DNA from: a virus
Length of the DNA: 64,000 bases
Virus record (IMG/VR): IMGVR_UViG_3300007352_000001
Coordinates: 62,001 to 126,000 of that record
Direction: 5' to 3' (one strand)
Made by a program: the position numbers and the translations under genes. Below are positions 43,898 through 51,911 of this stretch, one piece after another (position 1 is the stretch's first letter; every line of letters starts with the position of its first letter). The notes beneath the pieces are model-generated. The model was given only the letters and a program-made list of their open reading frames with translations, ran no database searches and was not told where the DNA came from.

Positions 43898-44970
43898 AGG
43901 TTCTGGTCCTCAGCTCAGCCGCGTTGGAGTTGGACACTGACTGTGTCCGCAACAACGTGATCCCTGGCCCGTACGCCAACCAGGCCGGGGAGACGGCGTA
44001 CCACCTCCTGCACGAGCTGGCGCGCCGTGGCTACAAGTTCCACGTCGACAACCGCGTGACACCGGATGACCTGCGGCTGCGCGGCGAGCACGGACCGGAA
44101 GTGCTGTTGAACCTCATCGACCCGCTCGGACTCAACTACGTCGGTAGCGCGCCATACTTCGAGCGGCACTACCAGGCGCAGATCGCCTCGTTGTGCGAGA
44201 TGGCGCGCATGCCGTACGTCGGCTTCGGCCCGGCTGCGTGCGCGATCACCGCCGACAAATGGCACACCAAGCAGCTGCTACAGAGCCAGAAGATCCCCGT
44301 ACCAAAAGGGATCAAGCTGTCGCGGCCGGAAGACCTGGCCACGCTGCTGCGGGAGCCGGGTTACCTCGCCACGGTGCCAGGACCGTGGGTGGTGAAGCCG
44401 GTGATGGGCGCTGATCGCTTCACGATCTGTGACGACTCGTTCCAGTCCGAGCCGGCTGCCGTCGCCGAGATGGCCCACGTGCTGATGGAGCGGCTCGAAG
44501 CGCCAGTGCTGGTCGAGCAGTACATCGCCGGCCGGGAGATCGCGGTGTTCATCGTCGGCGATCTGGAGCTGGATGAGGAAGTGCGCGTCGTTGGCATGTG
44601 TGAGGTGCACTTCCCGCGCGGGGTCGGCAACGGTCCGTGGCAGTTGGTGCGCGATGTCCGCTTCCACACCTCGTCGCTCGGCGCGCTCGTGAAAGACGCC
44701 GCGCTGAAAGCCTACCGCGCGCTCGACTGTCGCGACTGGGCACGCGTCGACATACTGCTTGGGGACGACTTCGTTCCGTACGTGCTTGAAGTAGATCAGA
44801 TCCGCGGCGTGGGTGGGGCGGCTGGTCGATTCCTGACCGCACTCGACAACAACTTGACGCTCCTGGGCGATCTCGCGGCACAGCGGATCTCCGGCGCGCA
44901 GGTGCGGGTGTGGCACTTCGTCGAGGAGAGCGATGGATCTGACCGACCAGGAGTTGCTCGAAAGCAGTGA
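43894..44970 (+). CDS. ATP-grasp ligase, D-Ala-D-Ala ligase-like
   Basis: 358 residues from GTG 43894 in a GTGA overlap. KVLVLSSAALELDTD, then YVGFGPAACAITADKWHTKQ, VLVEQYIAGREIAVFIVGD and CRDWARVDILLGDDFVPY follow the Ddl order (preATP-grasp, ATP lobe, catalytic core). In Ddl the last metal site reads ExN; here it is LEVDQIRG, an Asn-to-Asp change that may alter metal binding or substrate. These enzymes join a carboxylate to an amine using ATP. With a nucleotidyltransferase and a receiver-domain protein behind it, it may act in a modification pathway. Substrate unknown. Confidence 0.72.
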   Translation: MKVLVLSSAALELDTDCVRNNVIPGPYANQAGETAYHLLHELARRGYKFHVDNRVTPDDLRLRGEHGPEVLLNLIDPLGLNYVGSAPYFERHYQAQIASLCEMARMPYVGFGPAACAITADKWHTKQLLQSQKIPVPKGIKLSRPEDLATLLREPGYLATVPGPWVVKPVMGADRFTICDDSFQSEPAAVAEMAHVLMERLEAPVLVEQYIAGREIAVFIVGDLELDEEVRVVGMCEVHFPRGVGNGPWQLVRDVRFHTSSLGALVKDAALKAYRALDCRDWARVDILLGDDFVPYVLEVDQIRGVGGAAGRFLTALDNNLTLLGDLAAQRISGAQVRVWHFVEESDGSDRPGVARKQ

Positions 44971-45709
44971 AGCCATCACCACGTTCCGCGTCCAGTCGAC
45001 GCTGAACCCACGCGTGTGGTCGGGGAAGACGATCAAGCCGGCCATTCGCAAGCAGCTGCTCGCGATCGCCAAGGACTTCCTCGACGACGACGAGCTACCA
45101 GCAATCGGCACACCCGAGATTACGATGACGGGCTCACTCGCCAACTACAACTGGTCCTCGCAGTCTGATGTCGACCTGCACCTCGTCGCCAAGTTCGACG
45201 GCGCCGACGGGGCGTTGAAGCGCCAGGTCTGCCAGCTGAAGTCGGGCAACTGGAACAAGGCGCACGACATCCAGATCGAGAACTTCCCGGTCGAGCTGTA
45301 TGTGCAGGACGCGAAAGAGCCGCACTACTCGACTGGCGTCTACTCGCTCACGGCCAACAAGTGGATCCGCGAACCGTCACGTGCCGAGTTCGAGAAGGTG
45401 ATCGACTGGAACAACGTTCACAAGAAGGCCGAGCGCATCATCACGCAGATCGACCACGTGGCGGCGCTGGTGAAGCGTGGCGAGTTCAGCGCCGCGCAGA
45501 TCGAGGCGACGCATGTCCGCGATCGCCTGAAGCGCCAGCGGGCTGCCGGCCTCGAAGCGGGCGGTGAACTGTCGGTCGAGAATCTAGTGTTCAAGACGCT
45601 GCGCCGCTCGGGGGACATCGAGCGGCTCTTGGCGCTCAAGCAACAGGCCTACGACTGCTCCAAGTCATTGGCCAGCACATCGTGTGGAAAGGCGGGTGAG
45701 GTGGCGTGA
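44933..45709 (+). CDS. Nucleotidyltransferase (NTP_transf_2-like)
   Basis: 258 residues; ATG 44933 overlaps the ATP-grasp gene by 38 bases with GAGGAGAG upstream. The signature GSLANYNWSSQSDVDLHLV near residue 65 is the GS-x-SDxD motif of polymerase-beta-type nucleotidyltransferases. NPRVWSGKTIKPAIRKQLL precedes it, as in a phage family of this kind. The C-terminal half is helical. It would transfer a nucleotide to an unknown acceptor. Confidence 0.72.
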   Translation: MDLTDQELLESSEAITTFRVQSTLNPRVWSGKTIKPAIRKQLLAIAKDFLDDDELPAIGTPEITMTGSLANYNWSSQSDVDLHLVAKFDGADGALKRQVCQLKSGNWNKAHDIQIENFPVELYVQDAKEPHYSTGVYSLTANKWIREPSRAEFEKVIDWNNVHKKAERIITQIDHVAALVKRGEFSAAQIEATHVRDRLKRQRAAGLEAGGELSVENLVFKTLRRSGDIERLLALKQQAYDCSKSLASTSCGKAGEVA

Positions 45710-46173
45710 CGCGACGGATCGTGATCCCTGGAGACCCTCTCAACGAGTTCGACAACGCTGAGGATCTGAAGCGTCTGCGGGATCCAAAGCTCACGCGAGC
45801 GCTTGCCGGCCGCGTGCTCTTCCTTGACGACAGCCACACGCGGTGGAAGACCTTCCGCTCGCTCCACCCACAAGCCGATCGCGTGGAGACTGCGCATGCT
45901 GCCGTGCGCGCCTTGGAGCGCTCGGTTGTGCTCGTGCGCCCTTTCCATGCTGTCTGCCTCGATCACGACCTCGGTGGCGAGCACTTCGTCGACTCGTCGC
46001 GCCGCGACTGCGGCATGGAGGTCGTGCGCTACATGGTGAAGATGCGCCCGCCGGTCGGCCACGTCATCGTGCACACCAACTTCGCCGAGGCCGGCAAGAC
46101 CATGCGCCACATGCTACGCGCCGCCGGCTACGACGTCGTGTACTGGCCGTTTGGCTGGGACTGGTGCCGCTGA
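45706..46173 (+). CDS. Cyclic-phosphate-processing receiver-domain (cREC) protein
   Basis: 155 residues; GTG 45706 overlaps the previous stop. FLDDSHTRWKTF, then VETAHAAVRALE, HAVCLDHDLGGEHFV and VIVHTNFAEAGKTMRHML, YWPFGWDW match the cREC family (LDD, LDHDLGG, then VH-N and GY-V-PFG). This family is proposed to act on cyclic phosphates in RNA or nucleotide processing. Its last 60 bases are antisense to the next minus gene. Confidence 0.75.
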   Translation: MTRRIVIPGDPLNEFDNAEDLKRLRDPKLTRALAGRVLFLDDSHTRWKTFRSLHPQADRVETAHAAVRALERSVVLVRPFHAVCLDHDLGGEHFVDSSRRDCGMEVVRYMVKMRPPVGHVIVHTNFAEAGKTMRHMLRAAGYDVVYWPFGWDWCR

Positions 46174-46539
46174 GCGCGACGCATCACCGACTCGCGTCAT
46201 CAGGCTCTCGATCATCTCCTGGTCGTGGATGTTCGCGCCCTGCGGCATCCCACACGCCCGGCACTCCAGGAACCGGTAGTCACGCCGCCCCTTGTACTTG
46301 TGTGGCTTGATGATCGTGTAGCGCTCTGGTTCCTGCAGGAGAATCAAGAGCCGCTGCTCGATCGTGCCGCAGGCGGATCCGAAACCGGAGCACGCCACCG
46401 TGCGTTTCCCGTCGTCGTAGATGTAGATGTGCAGGAACTCGCGAGCGAGACTTCCTTCTCCGATGTACCGCATGAGCGCCCACCCGCGTTCGAGCGCGGC
46501 GATGAGGTCAGCGGCTGGTGTGGGCAGGCTTGGAGGCAT
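46114..46539 (-). CDS. Hypothetical protein with VGDAS motif near C-terminus
   Basis: 141 residues from ATG 46539, which lies inside the last codons of the upstream gene. The centre (LHIYIYDDGKRTVACSGFG, then FLECRACGMPQGANIHDQE) has one CxxC. Near the end it carries TRVGDASRSA, a motif also at the C-termini of the 46508 and 48561 genes. The final residues are antisense to the cREC gene, so the original stop may be lost. Confidence 0.5.
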   Translation of the reverse strand: MPPSLPTPAADLIAALERGWALMRYIGEGSLAREFLHIYIYDDGKRTVACSGFGSACGTIEQRLLILLQEPERYTIIKPHKYKGRRDYRFLECRACGMPQGANIHDQEMIESLMTRVGDASRSAAPVPAKRPVHDVVAGGA

Positions 46540-46960
46540 CACCGACACGCGGGGTGAGTTTGGTGATGAAGTACGGCATGCCGCCGGGGAGTATCTCCCA
46601 CATCGTGCGCTCGCCGGGTAACCACTCGGCCAGCCCCAAGCCTATCGAGAGGACGCAGAACGCTTCCATCACGCGGTGCTCGCCGGTCCACTGGTCGCCG
46701 TCTTTCGTCTGGCAGAGATTCAAGAACGACCAGCCGCCGCCAGCGGCGTTGTGGAACTCGTCGGGGAGCTGGCGCAGCCAACCCTTCACCTTCTCGCGCT
46801 GCGCTTCGAGGCGCTCGGGGTGAAGGCCGAAGTCTCGGACGACGCCTTGGACAATGGTCGGTTGCGGCACGCCTCCGTGCGGCGTGCCTTGGGTGTTCAG
46901 TTCCTCGGGGCGATACAGGCACTCCCGTATCGCCCCGTCCACGTCCTGGGGGTCGATCAT
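46508..46960 (-). CDS. Conserved phage hypothetical protein with C-terminal VGDAS tag
   Basis: 150 residues from ATG 46960 (ATGA overlap). VRDFGLHPERLEAQREKVKG, GGGWSFLNLCQTKDGDQWTG and ERTMWEILPGGMPYFI form a pattern I know from small proteins of actinobacterial and other phages, with no assigned function. Ends RVGDASKPAHTSR, matching the tag in two neighbours. Confidence 0.65.
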   Translation of the reverse strand: MIDPQDVDGAIRECLYRPEELNTQGTPHGGVPQPTIVQGVVRDFGLHPERLEAQREKVKGWLRQLPDEFHNAAGGGWSFLNLCQTKDGDQWTGEHRVMEAFCVLSIGLGLAEWLPGERTMWEILPGGMPYFITKLTPRVGDASKPAHTSR

Positions 46961-48336
46961 GCGTCGAGCCGGTCCGCGACGCCGAGCGCCTCGCCCGCCA
47001 CGACGGTCTTGCCGCCTGCGCCGAGGGTCTTGTCGATCGCGATCCCGGCGTACTCCGCGTGCTTGCCCGAGAAGTAGCCGCAGCGACGCAGGGTCACCGC
47101 GAGCAACGGGCTCGACACGATTACCCCGTGCACCAGCTCCGGCGTCGGCTCGTACTCGGCGACCGAGACCGGGCGCGGCTTCACCCAACCCTTGCCCTCG
47201 ATCCCGTGCCGAGCGCACGCCGCCTCGATGTCCGCGCGCGTGCAGCGCATGCCTTGCATGACGTCCCACGGACGCGGCACCGCATTCCAGACGTTGGTGT
47301 CCGGCTCCAGCCCGCCCGAGCCATGATGGCGGTGCATCGCGACGACGTCGGCAGCCATCAGGCGCAGCGCCTTCCCCGGACAGAACTTGTCCAGGACGGT
47401 CGCCATGCCCATCGCGTAGAGCGAGCTGATCCAGCCGTCGCGCGCCTTGGTGAAGGCGCCGGCTGCCTCGTTCCACGTCGAGCTGTCGTTGCCGCGGCTG
47501 ACCACCAGATTGTGGAAGTCGTACCCCGGATCCTTCGCCAGCTCGCCCAAGATCTTCGCCGCGCGCTCCATGACGTCGAACCACTCACCGAGCAAGCGGC
47601 CCTTCTGCTCGTCGTTCAGCCGCTCGATCACTTCCGGCATCGGATACACGTGCGCGATCGCGAACCAGTTGGTCGACGGGCTCGCCACGCAGTGCTCCAT
47701 CAGGCTCTCGCAGACGACGTCGTACGGCCGCGCCTGTGCACCCCAGGTGAACGCCGAGCGCACGCCGAGCTTGGCGGCGAAGTAGGCGCAGAAGTAGGCC
47801 GTGTACGGGTCGGTGAGGTCCGCCACGTCGATGCGCGAAGCGAGCCGCGACTTCGCGATCTGCGCGAGATCGGTCATGTTGCGCGTGTGCTGCCACTGCG
47901 TGAAACGCTCGGCCATGCGCGCCAGGAGACGGAAGCGCTTGTTGTACGCCCGGTGGCCGCGCGCGAGCCCCTGCGCCTGCCGCTTCTCGCGGTTCAGCCG
48001 CCCGTTCAGGAAGTCGCGGTTCTGCGGGTCGAAGTGCAGCGCCTCGTAGAGCGTGTCGATGTAGTTGCGCACGACCGACGGGTCCGCTGCCGACACCGCC
48101 GGCACGGCTGGGAAGAGATCCGCCGCGACTTTGAGCTGGCGTTCCATGCCGACCGCGCGCCGATAGTCGGTCGACATCGACGAGAAGCTCCACCGCGGCC
48201 GAGCGCGCTTTAAGCGGTCAACGGCCCGCTTGTTCAGTGCGATCCCGTCGCCCGTGGCGGTCTCCAGGATCGTCTTGGCCACCGTCTCCGGCAGCCAGCG
48301 CTGGTTGATCGACTTCTGTAACGCATCCATCGTCAT
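46957..48336 (-). CDS. Conserved hypothetical protein (about 460 aa)
   Basis: 459 residues from ATG 48336, chosen for AGGAGG six bases upstream; a GTG at 48351 overlaps that site. Mostly helical with Arg-rich early segments (NREKRQAQGLARGHRAYNKR) and WFAIAHVYPMPEVIERLND, WISSLYAMGMATVLDKFCPG. No domain recognised; no transmembrane segment. It is the largest unknown in the minus region after the 55695 gene and lies just downstream of two tRNA genes. Confidence 0.6.
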   Translation of the reverse strand: MTMDALQKSINQRWLPETVAKTILETATGDGIALNKRAVDRLKRARPRWSFSSMSTDYRRAVGMERQLKVAADLFPAVPAVSAADPSVVRNYIDTLYEALHFDPQNRDFLNGRLNREKRQAQGLARGHRAYNKRFRLLARMAERFTQWQHTRNMTDLAQIAKSRLASRIDVADLTDPYTAYFCAYFAAKLGVRSAFTWGAQARPYDVVCESLMEHCVASPSTNWFAIAHVYPMPEVIERLNDEQKGRLLGEWFDVMERAAKILGELAKDPGYDFHNLVVSRGNDSSTWNEAAGAFTKARDGWISSLYAMGMATVLDKFCPGKALRLMAADVVAMHRHHGSGGLEPDTNVWNAVPRPWDVMQGMRCTRADIEAACARHGIEGKGWVKPRPVSVAEYEPTPELVHGVIVSSPLLAVTLRRCGYFSGKHAEYAGIAIDKTLGAGGKTVVAGEALGVADRLDA

Positions 48337-48358
48337 CGTCGTCCTCCTCACGTGAGAG

Positions 48359-48431
48359 TGCCGGCAGCAGGGCTCGAACCTGCGTCCACGCGGTTAGGAG
48401 CCACGCGCTCTACCAACTGAGCTATGCCGGT
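48359..48431 (-). tRNA. tRNA-Arg (CCT)
   Basis: 73 bases; anticodon loop CTCCTAA (CCT) on a CGTGG/CCGCG stem, T-loop TTCGAGC. The acceptor ACCGGCA with TGCCGGC leaves an A1:C72 mismatch. No encoded CCA. Confidence 0.85.
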
Positions 48432-48444
48432 ACAAGTTCTCACG

Positions 48445-48517
48445 GACACGGAGTAGGGCTCGAACCTACGTCCACCCGGACCCAGAGCCAGGCGCTCTAC
48501 CACTGAGCTACCCGTGT
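48445..48517 (-). tRNA. tRNA with 8-base anticodon loop (Gln CTG by standard position)
   Basis: 73 bases; acceptor ACACGGG/TCCGTGT, D-arm GCTC/GAGC, T-arm GTAGG/CCTAC. Aligning the variable loop TGGAC with the adjacent tRNA-Arg gives stem CCTGG/CCGGG and an eight-base loop CTCTGGGT. A seven-base reading needs a T:C mismatch in the stem. Identity by position is Gln (CTG); Pro-like decoding (TGG) is possible. Confidence 0.7.
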
Positions 48518-48560
48518 CGTGAGCGTCTATACCTGCGCGCAGAGGAACGCGCAAGGTTCT

Positions 48561-49184
48561 TCAGCGCACGTCCGTGGAGGCGGGCCGCGAGGCGTCACCG
48601 ACGTGCATCGAGAACGTCGTGCGCAAGTGCTTCACCGCCGCGGTGATCGCAGCGTGTAAATCGTCTGGCGTCGCGTCGGAGTCGGTCGCGACCATGATCA
48701 GCGCATCGTACGCCTGCTGGCACGCGTCGCGCGTGTCGACGATCGCCATCGAGCGCTCGTGCGATAGCTCGCGGGCGCGGTTCAGCGTCTCCAGCAGCTG
48801 GCGCGCGTACTGCTTCGCTTGCGTGATGAACGTCGCGAAGAGCTGCGCGTGCTCACCCATCGGCACCGAGGCGACTACCTTCGACGTGGTTGCCTCACCA
48901 ATCGTGATGCCGCCCAGGTCGGCGTCAAGGATGATCCACTCCGCTGCAGGTACGCGCTCTGCGAGATCGAGCAGCTTCAGCTCGTGCGCAAGCAAGTGCG
49001 GCGTGTTCGGCACCGTCGCGGCGACTTGGTGTAGCAACGTCTCGACCTGGTCCACTGTCTGCTCGATGCGGGCGCAGACCGGGTCGAATGCTTCCGGATC
49101 TTGATTGCCCAAGCTCAGCCGGCGAATCTCTTTCATCGAGGCCCACAGCACCGTCATGGCCTTGTCGACGTCACGCGCGGTCAT
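48561..49184 (-). CDS. Helical hypothetical protein with C-terminal VGDAS tag
   Basis: 207 residues, almost wholly helical (RIEQTVDQVETLLHQVAAT, QAKQYARQLLETLNRARELS). Ends HVGDASRPASTDVR. ATG 49184 overlaps the next gene's stop (ATGA). A structural or regulatory coiled-coil role is possible; no family recognised. Confidence 0.58.
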   Translation of the reverse strand: MTARDVDKAMTVLWASMKEIRRLSLGNQDPEAFDPVCARIEQTVDQVETLLHQVAATVPNTPHLLAHELKLLDLAERVPAAEWIILDADLGGITIGEATTSKVVASVPMGEHAQLFATFITQAKQYARQLLETLNRARELSHERSMAIVDTRDACQQAYDALIMVATDSDATPDDLHAAITAAVKHLRTTFSMHVGDASRPASTDVR

Positions 49185-49759
49185 GCGGCCTCGCGAGAGA
49201 AGTTCCCAACGCGCGGTCCGTAGAGTGCGGCGTCGTAGTAATCGTAGTCGTTGGTCGACCGCCCCCAGGCGAGCACGTAACGGAACAACACCAGTGTCGT
49301 CAGCGGCACGAGTAGCGACATTTCCTCCTCATACCAGCCGCGGGCGATGTACCACTGCCCCTCCGTGAGGTTGTAGAGGTAGTTCCATTCCAGGTTCTCG
49401 TGCGCGCGATAGGCGGCACGTGAACGGTAGCGCCGCCACTTGTTCTCTTTCCACGGCCGCTCAACATCGCGGTGGTACGCCGTCACCATGTGCCCGAACT
49501 CGCGCTCGTAGATCTTGCGCTCATCGGGGTCGTCTGGCAGCTGCCCAGGATGCTTGCAGCCGAGATCTCGCTTCAGCTCGCGCAAGCTGCCGAGTCGGAT
49601 AAGCGCCTTGATCTTCTGCTCGTCCTGGTAGTGCTGGTAGAGCAGCCAGCCGACGCCCCACGTCGCGTCGCCGTCGATCGGGTAGCCATCGAAGTGGCAA
49701 TAGATCGCGTCGACCACGCCGCTTGGGTACTCGATCGCAATGGTGGAGTTGGTCGACAT
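49181..49759 (-). CDS. Conserved phage protein of the MSTxSTIAIE/HFDGYP type
   Basis: 192 residues. The opening STNSTIAIEYPSGVVDAIYC followed by HFDGYPIDGD, then LLYQHYQDEQKIKALIRLG and TAYHRDVERPW are the blocks of a very widespread phage and plasmid family (STIA, CHxDGYP, HYxDxxKVxxLI). Its function is not established. The C-terminal 60 residues include a hydrophobic stretch (LVPLTTLVLFRYVLAW) not typical of the family. Confidence 0.7.
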   Translation of the reverse strand: MSTNSTIAIEYPSGVVDAIYCHFDGYPIDGDATWGVGWLLYQHYQDEQKIKALIRLGSLRELKRDLGCKHPGQLPDDPDERKIYEREFGHMVTAYHRDVERPWKENKWRRYRSRAAYRAHENLEWNYLYNLTEGQWYIARGWYEEEMSLLVPLTTLVLFRYVLAWGRSTNDYDYYDAALYGPRVGNFSREAA

Positions 49760-49760
49760 G

Positions 49761-50066
49761 TCAGACCTTGAGCTTCGCGCAGCGCTGCCCGACGCCGTAG
49801 CCGTCTCCGGGCACTTTCAGTTGCGCATGGAACCAGTCCACAACCTCGTCGTTGGTGCGGTAGGCCTCGGCGTTGTTGAAGTCGAGCAGCGCACAGCCGT
49901 GCTCGTCCCACACGCGCAGACGTGTGCCCCACCGACCCTTGCCTTGGCGGCGTAGGCGCGTGCCTTTGATCTTGCTGTCAGTCGAGTCGTAGCCGCGCTC
50001 GACCTGCACGCGCCATCGCGGAAACGCCGCCTGGATCTCGGCGGCGACTGTACGGAGCCGGATCAT
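49761..50066 (-). CDS. Hypothetical small protein
   Basis: 101 residues from ATG 50066, overlapping the stop of the DUF6166-like gene. Basic N-terminus, then WGTRLRVWDEHGCALLDFNN and a YRTNDEVVDWFHAQL helix. No family recognised. Confidence 0.52.
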   Translation of the reverse strand: MIRLRTVAAEIQAAFPRWRVQVERGYDSTDSKIKGTRLRRQGKGRWGTRLRVWDEHGCALLDFNNAEAYRTNDEVVDWFHAQLKVPGDGYGVGQRCAKLKV

Positions 50067-50386
50067 TGCCGAGCGAACCACGCTGCGACGTCGGCACTGG
50101 TCAGCGTCCACGAGCCGGACTGCTCCCACTTGGCGACGACCTGGAACTTGAACGTCTGGTGCGCCAGGAACGCCCGCTCGGCATCGCCCGTCTCTTCGAG
50201 GAGGATCGCAAGCGCGAGCTGCGCCGGGCCGCTGCCCCCGTAGCCCCAAGCGAACCCGTCAGGGCTGTGGTTGTACACCGCCTGCGACGGCGTCGGGTCG
50301 AACGGGTGCCCGTTCAGCTCGACCTGCCACTCACGCTGCAACGGCCGCGTGCCGTTGTACGTGCCCGTGTAGACGTTCTGCTTCAC
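50063..50386 (-). CDS. DUF6166-like protein
   Basis: 107 residues. FAWGYGGSGPAQLALAILLE, then FKFQVVAKWEQSGSWTLTSA and DVAAWF match DUF6166, a small family common on phages and mobile elements with unknown function. Coupled to its neighbours by overlapping stops and starts. Confidence 0.72.
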   Translation of the reverse strand: MKQNVYTGTYNGTRPLQREWQVELNGHPFDPTPSQAVYNHSPDGFAWGYGGSGPAQLALAILLEETGDAERAFLAHQTFKFQVVAKWEQSGSWTLTSADVAAWFARQ

Positions 50387-50670
50387 TTGGTGTCGGGGAC
50401 GAAGCTGAAGTAGAAGCGCGGCCGGTGCTGAAACTGCATCGAGCCCACCACGCCGTCGGCCTTGCGCACGACGCCGACGTACGGCGCCATGAAGCCGGTG
50501 ATGGTGAACTCGGCGTCCAGCTCGGCGAGCGTGTAGACCTTGCCGTGCTCGGCTTCGAGTGCGGCGCGGCCGTCGTCCTCGGGCGATGCGGCAGCGAGCG
50601 CCGCGCCGGCCGCGTTCAGCTCGACGACTTCGCGACGGCGGGTGGCCTCGGTCGGGTCGTGGTCAGACAT
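50383..50670 (-). CDS. Hypothetical phage protein
   Basis: 95 residues. The C-terminal half FTITGFMAPYVGVVRKADGV followed by FQHRPRFYFSF is a compact beta segment that I associate with small phage accessory proteins. N-terminus is Ala-rich and acidic. Function unknown. Confidence 0.55.
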   Translation of the reverse strand: MSDHDPTEATRRREVVELNAAGAALAAASPEDDGRAALEAEHGKVYTLAELDAEFTITGFMAPYVGVVRKADGVVGSMQFQHRPRFYFSFVPDTK

Positions 50671-50676
50671 GCTGGT

Positions 50677-50907
50677 TCAGCTCCTTTCCTTCGTGTAGCG
50701 CTCACCTGCGTCGAGCAGGCCGCGCCACGGTTCCTCAGTGGTGGTCAGCAGACGGTGACGGACGACTTTCAGCCGACTATTGCAGCGCTCGGCCCACTGC
50801 GTGTTCCAGCGGTCACCGCGGTCCTGTCGCCCCTTGTACTTGGGCAGCGCCGCGCACACCTGCCGCGCGGTGCGGACGCGATCCGCACTCGCAAAGCCGA
50901 TTGCCAA
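50677..50907 (-). CDS. Small basic hypothetical protein (start uncertain)
   Basis: 76 residues from TTG 50907; the frame stays protein-like upstream (RRELAELLVLAIGFASADRV) inside the 3' end of the next gene. GDRWNTQWAERCNSRLKVV is basic and helical. Either a separate coupled gene or the true C-terminus of the 50769 gene after a frameshift. Confidence 0.4.
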   Translation of the reverse strand: MAIGFASADRVRTARQVCAALPKYKGRQDRGDRWNTQWAERCNSRLKVVRHRLLTTTEEPWRGLLDAGERYTKERS

Positions 50908-51389
50908 GACCAGTAGCTCGGCGAGTTCACGCCGATGCAGACGGTCCCGTCCATGACGTACACACGCAGGCCGCAGCGGTCATGGTCGTGACCGGTTGAG
51001 CGTCCGATGGCGAAGTGCTCCGCGAGCGTGTTGTCGGCGTAGCGCGCGAAGCGCCAGTAGAGTCCGCCGAACTGCAGTACCGCGAAGTCCGACTTGTGTG
51101 GTGCCCAATGGCCGGCGTTGTAGGTCGCCTTCGCGGCGCGAGCGAGCCCCTCTGGGTTCTGCGCGCAGACCGCACGGAAGAGGGTCTGCAGATGGCCGCC
51201 GTCATCAGGCCACGGCAGCGACGTGTCGGGGCGCTGTGAGACGTCGAGCGCAGTGTCGCGGATGCGTCCGAGCAGCGTGAAGAGCCCGTAACGCGGCTGG
51301 AGATTCAGGCCGCTCAGCTCGACGCTGACCTCGTTGAAGGCCGGCACTGCGGCCTCCGCGTGGGCGCGCTCGTAGTCGAAGTCCGACAT
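50769..51389 (-). CDS. Hypothetical protein with suspect C-terminus
   Basis: 206 residues. The first 155 look genuine (NLQPRYGLFTLLGRIRDTAL, FAVLQFGGLYWRFARYADNT, LRVYVMDGTVCIGVNS). The last 45 become Arg/Ala/Thr-rich and overlap the 50677 frame by 139 bases, so a frameshift near 50910-50930 is possible. No family recognised. Confidence 0.5.
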   Translation of the reverse strand: MSDFDYERAHAEAAVPAFNEVSVELSGLNLQPRYGLFTLLGRIRDTALDVSQRPDTSLPWPDDGGHLQTLFRAVCAQNPEGLARAAKATYNAGHWAPHKSDFAVLQFGGLYWRFARYADNTLAEHFAIGRSTGHDHDRCGLRVYVMDGTVCIGVNSPSYWSWQSALRVRIASAPRGRCARRCPSTRGDRTAVTAGTRSGPSAAIVG

Positions 51390-51394
51390 GAGGG

Positions 51395-51865
51395 TCAGAA
51401 ACGGTTGGCGCGGCGCTCGAAAGCCAGCTCGGCGCGGCCGTCAGCGAGCTGCCCGGCCTGCTCGGCGGTGACCAGGCCGGTCGCCTCCAGCGGGAACTTG
51501 AACACCTTGCCGCCACGGACCCGCGCGGCGAGGACCGGGAACTTCGGCGCGCCCGGCTTGATGCCGCAGATGCGGTAGTCGTTGGACTGGAAGCGGAACA
51601 CGTGGCCGAAGTGCTCCGGCTTGAGCCCGAAGGCGTGGCAGTGCAGCTCGAACTCGCGCTTGGCCTTGTCGGCGTTCTGCGCCGCGACGTTCGAGGCGTC
51701 GCCGACCTTCGCCGACAGCTTGAGGGTGAACTCCTCGGCGCTGAACCGGCCTCCGGCGTAGGTGAAGGTGACGCCGAACTCGGCGCCGACACTGGCCAGG
51801 GCCTTGACGACCTCGGCGCTCAGGACACGGGCGGTGCTACGGTCGAATGCAGTCAACTTGGGCAT
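51395..51865 (-). CDS. Conserved phage hypothetical protein
   Basis: 156 residues; ATG 51865 with GGAGGA. FDRSTARVLSAEVVKALASV, then FGVTFTYAGGRFSAEEFTLK and NDYRICGIKPGAPKFPVLAA, GGKVFKFP are the blocks of a common phage family of unknown function. A sigma-54-like motif lies 30 bases upstream of the start. Confidence 0.65.
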   Translation of the reverse strand: MPKLTAFDRSTARVLSAEVVKALASVGAEFGVTFTYAGGRFSAEEFTLKLSAKVGDASNVAAQNADKAKREFELHCHAFGLKPEHFGHVFRFQSNDYRICGIKPGAPKFPVLAARVRGGKVFKFPLEATGLVTAEQAGQLADGRAELAFERRANRF

Positions 51866-51894
51866 CTCTCACGTTCCTCCTACCGGGACAAAAG

Positions 51895-51910
51895 TGCGAG
51901 AAGTGTGCCA
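51895..51910 (-). promoter_or_regulatory. Sigma-54-like promoter motif, copy 1
   Basis: Reverse-strand TGGCACACTTCTCGCA fits TGGCAC-N5-TTGCA except for C in place of the second T. GG and GC keep the sigma-54 spacing. The flank CTTTTGTCCCGGTA is shared with the other copies. Start codon 30 bases downstream with a ribosome binding site between. Confidence 0.6.
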
Positions 51911-51911
51911 A

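Noticed and set aside
51683-51697. VGDAS inside the 51395 gene as a fourth tag copy
   Set aside because: It is internal, not C-terminal, and lies in a conserved block of its own family.
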